In this document: piece by piece, positions 1-8,073 of the stretch
How the letters are laid out: every line of letters begins with the position of its first letter
Numbering within the stretch: the stretch's first letter is position 1
NCBI RefSeq assembly: GCF_900186505.1
Contig: NZ_LT891969.1
Location: 248,001 to 312,000 of the forward strand
Reading direction: 5' to 3'
Origin: Enorma phocaeensis
Lineage (GTDB): Bacteria; Actinomycetota; Coriobacteriia; Coriobacteriales; Coriobacteriaceae
DNA length: 64,000 bases
The notes under the pieces: model-generated
The model's database searches: none
Told to the model about the DNA's origin: nothing
Seen by the model: only the letters and a program-made list of their open reading frames with translations
Position numbers and translations under genes: made by a program

Positions 1-2
1 TG

Positions 3-884
3 GCGGCCGTGATGCTCGTCGCCCTCATCGCCGTGGCCGGCCTCTCGTGGCTCATGGTGGCGCGCACGCTGGCCCCGGTGGAGCGCATGCGCCTCGAGGC
101 CGAGGGCATCTCCATCAGCGACCTGGGCCGCCGCCTGCCCGTTCCCGAGCAGGATCGCGACCTGGGCGGGCTTGCCACCACGTTCAACGACATGCTCTCC
201 CGGCTCGAGGCCGCCGTGGCCGAGCAGCGGCGCTTCGTCTCCGATGCGTCGCACGAGCTCAAGAGCCCGGTCGCCGCCATCCGCGTCATGCTCGAGACCA
301 TGCGCGACCACCCCGACGCCGTGGACGCCGATACGCTCTCGCGCGATCTGCTCTCCGAGAACGACCGGCTCGGCGGCATCGTGGGCAACCTGCTTTTGCT
401 CGCCCGCCAGGACGAGGGCGTCTCCCGCCTCGACAAGCAGCAGCTCGACCTGTGCGACCTGCTCTTCGAGGAGGCGACCGCCCTCAAGGCGCGCACCTCG
501 TGCGAGGTCGATGTGGCGGGCGTGGAGCCGGTCGTGTGCACGGCCGACCACGAGGCCATCTCGCATGCGGTGCGCAACGTCCTCGACAACGCGGCGCGCT
601 ACGCGAAGGGCAAGGTCGCGCTCGCGTGCCGCTTGGCCGAGGATGCGGGCAAGGAGTACGTGGAGATCGTCGTGAGCGACGACGGCCCGGGCATTGCGCT
701 CAAGGACCGCGAGCGCGTGTTCGGCCGCTTCGTGCGCTTGGAGGAGGGCCGTTCGCGCAAGACCGGCAGCACCGGGCTTGGCCTCTCGGTGGTGCGCACC
801 ATCGCGCGGCAGCACGGCGGGGATGCGTTCTTCACCGAACCAGAGCTCGGCGGCGCCACCGTCGTCATCCGCATCGAAGCGTAG
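3..884 (+). CDS. sensor histidine kinase, 5' end outside window
   Basis: Membrane sensor kinase of a two-component system; the reading frame is open to the left edge, so the N-terminus and probably the partner regulator lie outside. Numbering from the GTG at 9, a hydrophobic segment (about 2-17) leads into a HAMP-like linker. The HisKA box follows, with phospho-acceptor His82 in SDASHELKSP. The HATPase_c domain has an N box (NVLDNAARYA), a G1 box (DDGPGI), an F box (VFGRFVR) and a G2 box (GSTGLGLSVV). All catalytic motifs are intact. Signal and target cannot be told from this fragment. It converges on the HxlR gene 31 bp downstream. Confidence 0.9.
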   Translation, partial: AAVMLVALIAVAGLSWLMVARTLAPVERMRLEAEGISISDLGRRLPVPEQDRDLGGLATTFNDMLSRLEAAVAEQRRFVSDASHELKSPVAAIRVMLETMRDHPDAVDADTLSRDLLSENDRLGGIVGNLLLLARQDEGVSRLDKQQLDLCDLLFEEATALKARTSCEVDVAGVEPVVCTADHEAISHAVRNVLDNAARYAKGKVALACRLAEDAGKEYVEIVVSDDGPGIALKDRERVFGRFVRLEEGRSRKTGSTGLGLSVVRTIARQHGGDAFFTEPELGGATVVIRIEA

Positions 885-915
885 CGGGCGGGCGACTATC
901 GTTTCGCCGGGGCGG

Positions 916-1254
916 TCATTTCAAGCCGGGGCGATTGTTCTCGCCCCACGCGCAAAGCCGATCGAGCACGTCCATGAGGGATGCGCCCCGCTCGATCAAG
1001 GAATACTCGACGCGCGGCGGGATCTGGGGGAACTCCCGGCGGCTGACAAGGCCGTCCGCCTCGAGCTCCTTGAGGCTGCGGGAAAGCGTGCGGTCCGATA
1101 CGCCGCCCAGATAACGGCGCATTTCGTTGAAGCGGACGGGCTCGTACTCCATGAGGCAGTAGAGAATCGACATCTTATGCTCGCCCCGGATAAGCGAGAG
1201 CGTGTAGCTGTAGCCCGTATCCTCAAAGGAGGCTCCCTCGATCCCTTGCACCAT
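916..1254 (-). CDS. HxlR-family winged-helix transcriptional regulator
   Basis: A 112-residue single-domain regulator. The family binds DNA as a dimer and often senses reactive electrophiles or redox state. The winged helix is recognisable from KMSILYCLMEYEPVRFNEM through the recognition helix (SDRTLSRSLKELEADGLVSR) to the wing (VEYSLIERG). Cys in ILYCL is the only cysteine and could be a redox sensor, but that is inference. GAGGG lies 5 nt before the ATG. The stop faces the histidine kinase. The nearest gene on the same strand is the SRAP gene 114 bp upstream, so the two could share a transcript. Target unknown. Confidence 0.85.
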   Translation of the reverse strand: MVQGIEGASFEDTGYSYTLSLIRGEHKMSILYCLMEYEPVRFNEMRRYLGGVSDRTLSRSLKELEADGLVSRREFPQIPPRVEYSLIERGASLMDVLDRLCAWGENNRPGLK

Positions 1255-1368
1255 ATAATCCCTCTTTGCGGCCCTGCGGGGAGGGTCGCTCGATCTGAAC
1301 GCAGATGAGCTGGGGCGCCTTGGGGTTGTACGAAGACGGACCTTGGGGAACCGGGCCGCCTCGCTCGG

Positions 1369-1983
1369 CTAGCGCTCCGCCTCCGCAGCGAGCTCGATCC
1401 GGCTCCGGTCTGCGAGTCTTGCGAAGTCCGGCCCGAGCCAGACGCCCAGCTCGCCTGGTCCCAGCACGAGGGGCATGCGGTTGTGCACCGGCGACACGCT
1501 GGCATTCGGCTCCGTCGTCACGATGGAGAAATGTCCATCCTCCTGCACCGCGGCAAGCAGGAAGGCGTGCGCGCCGAGCACGCGGAAGCGGTATTGTCGG
1601 CGGACGGGCTTGCCGGTGCGCTCGCTTGCCACGCGCTCGGTAGCATGGCTCTCGTAGAAGGCGCGCACCGGGACCGCGCAGCGCCCGGTCGCGATGGCGC
1701 CCGCCCACATGCCGCCGCCGCGATCCAGCTGCTCCAGGGCGGACTCGATGCGCGTGTTGAACACGGCGCCCGCTTTGCCCTCGAGCGGGAAGCCCCAGGC
1801 GAGCTGTACCACGACAAGGTCCCCCTCGCACGGCAGGTACACTGGCACAACGGACCCCGGATGCGCGTCGTGCGCGGGGTCGGGGCGCTCGATAAGGCTG
1901 ATCGCGTGCGTGCCCTTCCGCCCGCGCGCATCGAGCGCGGCCTGGGCCTCCTCAACGGTGAGCGGGCACATTCTAACGCACAT
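1369..1983 (-). CDS. SRAP-domain (HMCES/YedK) DNA-protein crosslink protein
   Basis: SRAP proteins bind abasic sites in single-stranded DNA and form a thiazolidine crosslink through Cys2 after removal of Met1, shielding the lesion. The frame is open further upstream, but the ATG at 1983 places Cys at position 2 (MCVRM), as catalysis requires, and is preceded by GAGGAG six bases away. The 204-residue protein carries the other active-site residues at the expected places: Asn76 (NTRIES), Glu111 (FYESH) and His167 (HNRMP), close to N75/E105/H160 of E. coli YedK. The usual EW after the glutamate is ES here. It is probably active in the response to abasic DNA. No LexA-type site is obvious upstream. 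Confidence 0.9.
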   Translation of the reverse strand: MCVRMCPLTVEEAQAALDARGRKGTHAISLIERPDPAHDAHPGSVVPVYLPCEGDLVVVQLAWGFPLEGKAGAVFNTRIESALEQLDRGGGMWAGAIATGRCAVPVRAFYESHATERVASERTGKPVRRQYRFRVLGAHAFLLAAVQEDGHFSIVTTEPNASVSPVHNRMPLVLGPGELGVWLGPDFARLADRSRIELAAEAER

Positions 1984-2315
1984 CTCGAGCTCCTCGTTAC
2001 CGGCGATCATGGGTGCTTGCACCAGTGTATCCAACATGCGCCGCAAAAGGCGCCCGCACGCCGAGTGTCCGGGCAAGCCGAGCATTCGGACGATTCTCCT
2101 CCATAGCTCTGTTCCCGTCCGATGCCCGCCGTGGCATTCGCTATGCTACGGTGCGATACACAGCCACATGGATGATTTGCCCGTGCCGGTTGGTTCGACG
2201 GCATGATGATCGGAGGTGACCGGGATGGCTCGGGATCACAGCCTCACGCGAGCAAGCAGATTCCTCGCGCGCGCTTCGCCACAAGCCGGAAGCGGCGGGC
2301 ATCCCGTTCAACATC

Positions 2316-2918
2316 GTGCTCAGCACATTCGTGTACTATCGCGTCGTGCAATCCATCGCAATGCATTATGGCTATGATGTCAAATCCGATCCCGACGAGA
2401 TGATCATCGCTGGGCGGGTGCTGGTTTCGGCGTTCAATCCTGCGAACGCAGGCGCGAACGTCGGCGGTGCGGCTGAGGTGATCGGGAAGTTCATGGTGAT
2501 GGCGGAGCTGGCTTCTATCCGGCAAGTGGCGAAACGCGGTTGGGCTGCCATGGTCGACCATGGCGGGGCTTGCCTATTGATCGCCCAGATTCGCGCGCTC
2601 GCGCATGCTTCCGCGAAAAAGGCTCTTGAGCGAGCTGGTCAGCGCGGACTCGAGAATAGCGTTCTCGGCAGCCTGTTCGAGCAGCTCGGAAAGGTATTGA
2701 CCCAGAAGAGCCTTCAGCGCGCCGTGCCTGTTGTAGGCGGTGTGATCGGGGCGCTGTTCGATACCGGGCAGATGCAAAAGATCCTGGAATTCGCCGACCT
2801 CTTCTACCACAAACGCTTCCTTGTGGAGAAAGCGATGCGAATCGAGGAGCTCGTTAACGGTACCCATACGATTCTCGTCATTGATGAGGATGGGGGAATG
2901 ACCTACTCGGTCGAATAG
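2316..2918 (+). CDS. EcsC-family protein, probably frameshifted near its 5' end
   Basis: EcsC-like proteins are poorly understood membrane-associated proteins. The visible frame has the family core (QSIAMHYGYDVKSDPDE) and the C-terminal VPVVGGVIGALFDTGQM helix region. The only in-frame start is GTG 2316, with no ribosome site, yet the frame is open and EcsC-like from about 2270 (HKPEAAGIPFNIV). A good ribosome site (GGAGG) precedes an ATG at 2225 in another frame, encoding MARDHSLTRASRFLAR. Removing one base near 2272-2277, next to a CG run, joins the two into RFLARARHKPEAAG. The gene therefore looks like a 230-residue protein with a one-base insertion: a recent pseudogene, a phase-variable gene or a sequencing error. 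Confidence 0.7.
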   Translation: MLSTFVYYRVVQSIAMHYGYDVKSDPDEMIIAGRVLVSAFNPANAGANVGGAAEVIGKFMVMAELASIRQVAKRGWAAMVDHGGACLLIAQIRALAHASAKKALERAGQRGLENSVLGSLFEQLGKVLTQKSLQRAVPVVGGVIGALFDTGQMQKILEFADLFYHKRFLVEKAMRIEELVNGTHTILVIDEDGGMTYSVE

Positions 2919-3053
2919 CCCTCGCACGGCGCTGACGGGCACGATAGCTAATCGATGCGCTTTAGCTGGCAGCTAATGAAATGATCTCTCCCTTTTCCGA
3001 CAATGGTGAACCGTCCCGTGGTGGGATGGTTCAACTGCGAAAGGGAGGAACTC

Positions 3054-3785
3054 ATGGCAGGTACGGATCAGGGCGCCCCGCGCTCGGCTGCATCAATCGT
3101 GGCATTGGTCCTCGGCATCATCGCGATTCTCATGTCGTGGATGCCTATCATCAACAACTTCGCGTTCATCTTCGGTGCGCTCGGCTTCATCTTCGGCGTC
3201 GTGGGGCTGGTGGGCGTGCTGCGTGGCAAGAAGACCGGAAAGGCGCTTGCCATCGTGGCGCTCGTCATCAATGTGCTTTCGATCGCGATTGTGCTGGGCA
3301 CGCAGAGCATGTATAGCGCCGCTCTTGATGATGCGGTGAACGGGCCCTCCGCTACCGGCACCTCTCAGGCTGAGGGCGCTGGCGAGGACGAGGGCGGAAC
3401 ATCCGAGGAGGGTGCGGGCTATACCGACCTCGCCGTGGGCACCACCGTCGAGCTCGAGAACGGCCTTGCCGTGACGGTCGATTCGGTGGAGCCCGGCCTC
3501 ACCAACTACGATGGAACCGCCGTGATCGGCGTGCATGTGACCTACGTGAACAACGGTGACGAGACGGCGGACTACAACCCCTACGATTGGAAGGGCGAGA
3601 ACGCCGAGGGCGCCCAGGAGTATTCGACCTACTACTCCGAGGCCGCCGAGAACTTCAATGCGGGCACGCTCGCCGCCGGCGGCACCGTGTCCGGCACCAT
3701 CTATTTCGAGGGCGATGCGGTCAAGGTGCTTTACTACGGTTCCATGATCTCCGATGAGCCCACGGCGAGCTGGATGCTCGCATAA
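3054..3785 (+). CDS. DUF4190/DUF4352-type membrane-anchored protein
   Basis: A 243-residue envelope protein of unknown function. Hydrophobic helices at about 12-30, 35-57 and 63-82 form the small DUF4190-like membrane module common in actinobacteria. An acidic Gly/Glu/Thr linker follows (about 98-120). The C-terminal extracellular beta-sandwich resembles DUF4352/DUF5067 (about 125-243; it opens VGTTVELENGLAVTVDSVE). GGAGG sits just before the ATG at 3054, so the in-frame start 51 bases upstream was rejected. It precedes the HTH and kinase genes in the same direction and may belong to their signalling cluster. Fold assignment is moderate; no enzymatic motif is seen. Confidence 0.8.
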   Translation: MAGTDQGAPRSAASIVALVLGIIAILMSWMPIINNFAFIFGALGFIFGVVGLVGVLRGKKTGKALAIVALVINVLSIAIVLGTQSMYSAALDDAVNGPSATGTSQAEGAGEDEGGTSEEGAGYTDLAVGTTVELENGLAVTVDSVEPGLTNYDGTAVIGVHVTYVNNGDETADYNPYDWKGENAEGAQEYSTYYSEAAENFNAGTLAAGGTVSGTIYFEGDAVKVLYYGSMISDEPTASWMLA

Positions 3786-3950
3786 GGGCGCTCGATGCCT
3801 AATCGGCTGGATAGCTTTCTGCATCCCCATAGCGAGGACCGGCAGCACGACCGGGTGCGCGAGACGCGTGCCCGGTCGCGTGTGCGTCGGCGCAGGTATT
3901 GGAGTACAGTGGGTAGCGGTTGGAACGATGGGGCGGAACGGAGGCGGGAT

Positions 3951-4415
3951 ATGCCCACCTGGCAGATGGCGCATGGCGGCGAGGGCGCTTCCGTCGATGA
4001 GCCGCTTACCGAGGAGTTGCTGCACGAGCTGCTCGAGGCCCCGAGCCCGGTGGCGTTCACCGAGGCGCACGGGATCGCCCATCGCGACTTGGCCGAGTAC
4101 CTGAACCAGCTCCTCGATGAGAAGGGCTTGAAGCGTTCCGACGTGGTGCGCGCGGCTGGCCTCAACGAGACGTTCGGCTACCAGATCTTCAAGGGGCAGC
4201 GCAAGGCCTCGCGCGATAAGGTGCTCCAGCTCGCCTTCGCGCTCGGATGCAACCTTATCGAGACGAATCGTCTGCTCAAGGCGGCTGGAGTGAATGAGCT
4301 CTACTGCAAGGACCGCCGTGATGCGATCATCCTGTTCTGCATCGACCGCGGTTTGGGCCTGCAGCGTACCGATGAGGAGCTCTATCGCTTTGGCGAGGAG
4401 ACGCTCGGCGCCTGA
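3951..4415 (+). CDS. helix-turn-helix (XRE-like) protein next to a Ser/Thr kinase
   Basis: A 154-residue protein with a helical DNA-binding-like core at about 45-112 (LNQLLDEKGLKRSDVVRAAG, then FGYQIFKGQRKASRDKVLQL), typical of Cro/C1-type domains. A short C-terminal helical part ends at the stop. The ATG at 3951 has GGAGG six bases upstream; an upstream extension (3795-3950) is arginine-rich, out of character, and left out. The kinase gene starts 38 bp downstream. Such HTH/kinase pairs suggest that the HTH protein is a phosphorylation target or regulates the kinase gene; this is inference. Confidence 0.75.
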   Translation: MPTWQMAHGGEGASVDEPLTEELLHELLEAPSPVAFTEAHGIAHRDLAEYLNQLLDEKGLKRSDVVRAAGLNETFGYQIFKGQRKASRDKVLQLAFALGCNLIETNRLLKAAGVNELYCKDRRDAIILFCIDRGLGLQRTDEELYRFGEETLGA

Positions 4416-4453
4416 CGGCCGGTTTCGTCCCCACTCTTTGATACGATACCCCT

Positions 4454-5938
4454 ATGAAAACGCTTGATGACATACCGCCTGTTGAGTCCACGGCCGACGA
4501 TGCCCAGGTCGATGGCGCATGGGCCGACGACGCTCGGGCAAGCGACGCCCCTGCCGATAAGGTTCAGGCTGGTAGCGCGCATCAGGACCTCGAGGCGTAT
4601 CTCGGTGCGCTCGAGCGCGATGCCAACTATCACGTCGAGCGGCGGCTGGGCTCGGGCGAGGACGGGACGGTGACCGAGCTCGTACGCTTCATGGGCGCAA
4701 ACGGTTCGGCATTCGGCCCGTTCGTGCGCAAGCGCATTCCTCTCGATGCGGGCGTGGGAACCATCTACGAAGACCTGTTCGGCGCGCAACGCGCGGGCCG
4801 ACGGTTCCTGCACATCCCACGTATCGTCGAGTGCTATAAGACCTCGTTCGAGCTGGTCGTGGTGAGCGAGTACGTGCCCGGCGAGAGCTTGGCCGAGTTG
4901 GTTGGGCGCGACGGCCCGGGCGATGAGCTCGCTCGGCGCGTCATGCCCGCCCTTTGCGAGGCGGTGGTTGAGCTTCACGAATCCTTCGATCCGCCGATTA
5001 TCCATCGCGACCTCAAACCCGGGAACATCATCGTGTCGGGCGAGGACGTGACGCTCATCGACTTCGGCATCGCGCGCCGTTTCCGAGCGGATGCCGGGAC
5101 GGACACCGTTCGGTTCGGCACGCGCGCGTACGCACCGCCCGAGCAGTACGGCTTCGGCCAGACGAGCGTGCGCAGCGATGTCTACGCATTGGGCATAGTA
5201 CTTGTATTCTGCTGTCTGGGGGTCACGCTTGCCGCGCCGGTGAAAGAGGAGGATCTCATCGCGCGTGGTGTCGATCCCACCCTCGCCCGCATCGCTGCGC
5301 GCGCCTGCGCCTTCGACCCCGCGTCGCGCTTCGCCACGGCTCGCGAGATGGGGGAGTCCCTGCGTGCGGCCGCGGCGTCGCTTGGCATGGCCGGCCAACA
5401 AGCTCTCGTGCAGGTCCCTGCCTCTCCCGGCTCTTCCGTTGCGGCCGCCGCCGGTTGCGCCCAAAGTGATGCGGCGGCCCGCGCGTTCGTGCGCATCCAG
5501 GCCCAGGGCATCCACAGCACGGCGCTGCCTACGCGCGCGAATCGCTTCGCCGTCTCGGTTCCCGCAACGAAGGCGAATCGTCCGGGCGCTCTCCGCTCCC
5601 TGTTGTCCCGCACGCCGTTTGCCGTGGGCATCGCATGGGATATCTTCATCGTGATCTGCGCCATCATAGCGATGCAAGCCGGAATCGAGTCCACCATGGG
5701 TCCTCAGACCGGGGCGCTGGCCGGTAAGCCGTTCTGGTATGTGGTCGCCATCAATTGGCTTCTCGTCGCGCCGATCGTGCTCGGGGGCCTCTATCTGGCT
5801 ATGGACCGCCGCCCGCTCCACCGGCTCGTGCCGGCCTTAGCCGCGCGCACGCGCGCGGCCGATGCCCGGGTGCTGGGCTTCTACCTGATCTGCGCGTTCG
5901 TCGCGGTCTTAGCCGCAGCGCTCGTCGCGGGCATATAG
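4454..5938 (+). CDS. membrane-anchored Ser/Thr protein kinase (PknB-like)
   Basis: A eukaryotic-type kinase of 494 residues. Motifs in order: a loose glycine loop (RRLGSGEDGTV), the VAIK-type lysine region (VRKRIPL), the catalytic loop HRDLKPGNI (His184, Asp186), DFGIARR (Asp203) and the APE-like YAPPEQYG with SDVYALG. All catalytic residues are present, so it should be active. After the kinase domain (about 55-315) comes a linker and three hydrophobic helices at the C-terminus (about 395-412, 428-450, 473-494). There is no PASTA or other extracellular sensor domain. No ribosome site precedes the ATG; TACGAT 6 bases upstream could be a -10 box giving a leaderless mRNA. Confidence 0.9.
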   Translation: MKTLDDIPPVESTADDAQVDGAWADDARASDAPADKVQAGSAHQDLEAYLGALERDANYHVERRLGSGEDGTVTELVRFMGANGSAFGPFVRKRIPLDAGVGTIYEDLFGAQRAGRRFLHIPRIVECYKTSFELVVVSEYVPGESLAELVGRDGPGDELARRVMPALCEAVVELHESFDPPIIHRDLKPGNIIVSGEDVTLIDFGIARRFRADAGTDTVRFGTRAYAPPEQYGFGQTSVRSDVYALGIVLVFCCLGVTLAAPVKEEDLIARGVDPTLARIAARACAFDPASRFATAREMGESLRAAAASLGMAGQQALVQVPASPGSSVAAAAGCAQSDAAARAFVRIQAQGIHSTALPTRANRFAVSVPATKANRPGALRSLLSRTPFAVGIAWDIFIVICAIIAMQAGIESTMGPQTGALAGKPFWYVVAINWLLVAPIVLGGLYLAMDRRPLHRLVPALAARTRAADARVLGFYLICAFVAVLAAALVAGI

Positions 5939-6024
5939 CAGGCTCGTGGCCGCTGCGCACCCGCAAACGGGGGTACAATGGCGCGAAGGGGATCCGTTCG
6001 CAGCTGCGTTGATGGGGGGCGGGT

Positions 6025-7350
6025 ATGTTTTGTCCTAAGTGCGGTGAAGTACTCGAAGACGGTGCGAGGTTTTGCGGGAAGTGCGGGGCGGAGATTCCTC
6101 AGTCCCAGCAATCTGCAGGAGGGGCATCCCTAAAGCCCGTTGCGACTCCGGTCGCCCCTGCGCCGCGCACCATCGGCAAGCTGCCGATAATCGTGGGCGG
6201 CCTCGCGATCGTCGCCGCCGCGGTGGCCGCGCTCGCGCTCTTCGTGGTGCCCGCGATCTTCGGCGGGGGCGGCAACGAGATCCAAGAGCGAGTCAACGCC
6301 GCGGCGCTCTCGTATGGCGGCGCCGCGACGGCGAACGGAAGCGATTACATCTACAGCGCCGAGCATCGTGCCATCGTGCGCATTCAGCCTGGCTCTGAAG
6401 AGGTCGAGGAGGTGCTCTCCGTCCCTGACGAGGCCGGTGCGACCTACGATGCCCCCGCATTCTATGTGACCTATATTGCCGCAGATGGAGGCCTCGTCTA
6501 CTACATCTCGCAGGACTACGATGATGACCAGGGTTCCTCGATATACGAGCTTCGTTGCGTTTCGACTACGGGCGAGGAGGATCGGTTGCTGCTCGATTTG
6601 AGCGAGGGCGATGGGAACGGGTTCTACTCGACGGTTATGGGCCTATATGCCTTTGATGGAAAGGCGTACCTCGTCGTGCGCGACGGCAACTACAATGCCG
6701 ACGACGACGTGACGAGCGTGGTAGAGGTTGATCCATCAAGCGATGGAGATCCGCGCACCCTCTGGTCGGCTGAGAGCGACGAGGACGTGTTCTACAGCAA
6801 CGTCATCGTGACGACCGATCGGCTCTACTACCTCAAGACCGAATACCGCGACTATGGCGATTCCAACCTTGAATTGTATGCAGCCGATCTCGACGGGAGC
6901 GATGCCGAATGCATCTACGATCCTGCTGATGGCGCCGCTGTTTCGTTCGCGCTTTCGGGGAACCAGCTGGTGGTCTGGTGCTCGGAGAGCGGTCGCGACA
7001 AGCAGGAGATTCTGCTCGTCGATTCCGACACCGGCGATGAGCAAGTGCTCTATGAGAACTCCTATAACGAGTGGGTTCGCCTGCTCGCTGTTTCGGATGA
7101 TGCAGTGTACCTCGAGAGCACGGCGTCAAACGTCTACGATATCGTCGAATGGGATTTGAAGCGCGTCCCGCTCGATGGGGGAGAGGCATCTGTCATCGCG
7201 GACGATCTCGATTACTACAATCCCACGGCATTCGTTTCAAACGGCAGGCTCGTAGTGCTGGAGAACGGTCAAAATATCGCTAGCGGCGGTATGCGCGCGG
7301 CGGCTTACGACCTCGAGAACGGCGAGGTCATCGAGCGGTATATCCGCTAA
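6025..7350 (+). CDS. zinc-ribbon, membrane-anchored beta-propeller protein (DUF5050-like)
   Basis: A 441-residue protein. An N-terminal cytoplasmic zinc ribbon has Cys3, Cys6, Cys17 and Cys20 (CPKCG...FCGKCG). A proline/alanine linker and one transmembrane helix (about 53-76) follow. The large extracellular part has repeated beta-strand units (for example DYIYSAEHRAIVRIQPG, DRLYYLKTEYRDYG, DAVYLESTASNVYD) typical of DUF5050-like propellers. The extracellular part is very acidic. It follows the Ser/Thr kinase by 86 bp; TACAAT at 5974-5979 may give it its own promoter. Similar zinc-ribbon plus sensor proteins sit beside kinases in Coriobacteriia, so a sensing role is plausible but unproven. Confidence 0.8.
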   Translation: MFCPKCGEVLEDGARFCGKCGAEIPQSQQSAGGASLKPVATPVAPAPRTIGKLPIIVGGLAIVAAAVAALALFVVPAIFGGGGNEIQERVNAAALSYGGAATANGSDYIYSAEHRAIVRIQPGSEEVEEVLSVPDEAGATYDAPAFYVTYIAADGGLVYYISQDYDDDQGSSIYELRCVSTTGEEDRLLLDLSEGDGNGFYSTVMGLYAFDGKAYLVVRDGNYNADDDVTSVVEVDPSSDGDPRTLWSAESDEDVFYSNVIVTTDRLYYLKTEYRDYGDSNLELYAADLDGSDAECIYDPADGAAVSFALSGNQLVVWCSESGRDKQEILLVDSDTGDEQVLYENSYNEWVRLLAVSDDAVYLESTASNVYDIVEWDLKRVPLDGGEASVIADDLDYYNPTAFVSNGRLVVLENGQNIASGGMRAAAYDLENGEVIERYIR

Positions 7351-7417
7351 CGTTTCCAGCGAGGCTGGAAGCCGATTCGCACCGACGGCGTCGGTTTCAA
7401 GGCCTCATTGCGGAGCT

Positions 7418-7480
7418 AACCACCGCCAAGGCTATCGAACTCGGGTAAACCCGGGAGTTTCGAATGTCTTGGCGGTGGTT
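7418..7480. repeat. large perfect stem-loop, nested
   Basis: AACCACCGCCAAG (7418-7430) pairs perfectly with CTTGGCGGTGGTT (7468-7480). Inside it TCGAACTCGGG (7435-7445) pairs with most of CCCGGGAGTTTCGA (7450-7463), leaving a small apical loop. There is no U-run on either side, so it is a poor intrinsic terminator. It lies 68 bp after the propeller gene. Confidence 0.75.
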
Positions 7481-7969
7481 GAAGTGCGATTCGGAGGTAC
7501 ACCTCGCGGATCTTGCCGCCGCCATGTCGAATAAGATATCCGGCAGACCTCGGATACCGGCATCGTTTCTGGGGTCGATGGTTCCGAGCGCCCGTTCGTT
7601 TTCGTACCGGTACTTCCTGCCGTTGAGCTTGCGTGCATCGCTTTCCCGTGAACCTTACGATGCTCGCTCTTGCGTCATCGATGCACATAATGCTGTCGTG
7701 GTTCATCTTCAAGCTGTGCGGGAGCATGCGCTCCTTCACTGCTTAACCAGTCTTTGGACCATCCTGCTTAGTCGTTTCAACATGGTTTAGCTGGGAGGGC
7801 GTGCCAAAGCGGATGCGCATCTGCCCCAGGTGGCTACTTGGGCCGTTAAAAGCTCTGAATCCGTTTATCAATGATCGCCTGCGGATAAACGGGGCGGGGG
7901 ATCGGGGCAGTGGATTGGTTTGTTCTGCACGCCCTTACCTGAAGCCATCCGAGGGCCTGATAAAGAAAG

Positions 7970-7998
7970 AGGTCGCTCGGACGTTCACCGAGCGACCT
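7970..7998 (-). terminator. intrinsic terminator of the wall-hydrolase gene
   Basis: An 11-bp perfect stem (AGGTCGCTCGG / CCGAGCGACCT) with a 7-nt loop. Read on the minus strand it is followed by CTTTCTTTAT, a U-rich tract. It lies 75 bp beyond the stop of the gene at 8074. Confidence 0.8.
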
Positions 7999-8073
7999 AT
8001 AACAATTCGATTGGGACATTTTAGGGTACAGGCAGAATAAGCAATCCTTCTACCTGCGGAAACGTAAAAATGT

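Larger units (their letters stand above)
7351..8073. other. 723-bp gene-free stretch with hairpins
   Basis: No convincing gene. The reading frames here lack ribosome sites and family features. A fragmented frame on the minus strand at 7481-7640 (KLNGRKYRYENERALG, interrupted upstream by stops) could be a decayed gene, but the family is not recognisable. The stretch contains a 13-bp perfect inverted repeat (7418-7430 with 7468-7480), a 9-bp one (7861-7869 with 7884-7892) and the terminator of the downstream minus-strand gene (7970-7998). A structured RNA or the scar of a lost element are both possible. Confidence 0.5.

Noticed and set aside
3795..3950. 52-codon N-terminal extension of the HTH protein
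   Set aside because: The extension is arginine-rich and of different composition, and GGAGG stands six bases before ATG 3951.
7416..7739. Minus-strand frame that might be a transposase fragment
   Set aside because: No recognisable transposase motif, no terminal repeats typical of an insertion sequence and stops in the plausible frame. Kept only as possible decay in the gene-free stretch.
7801..8040. 79-codon plus-strand frame starting with GTG
   Set aside because: No ribosome site or family features, and it spans the terminator hairpin of the opposite gene.
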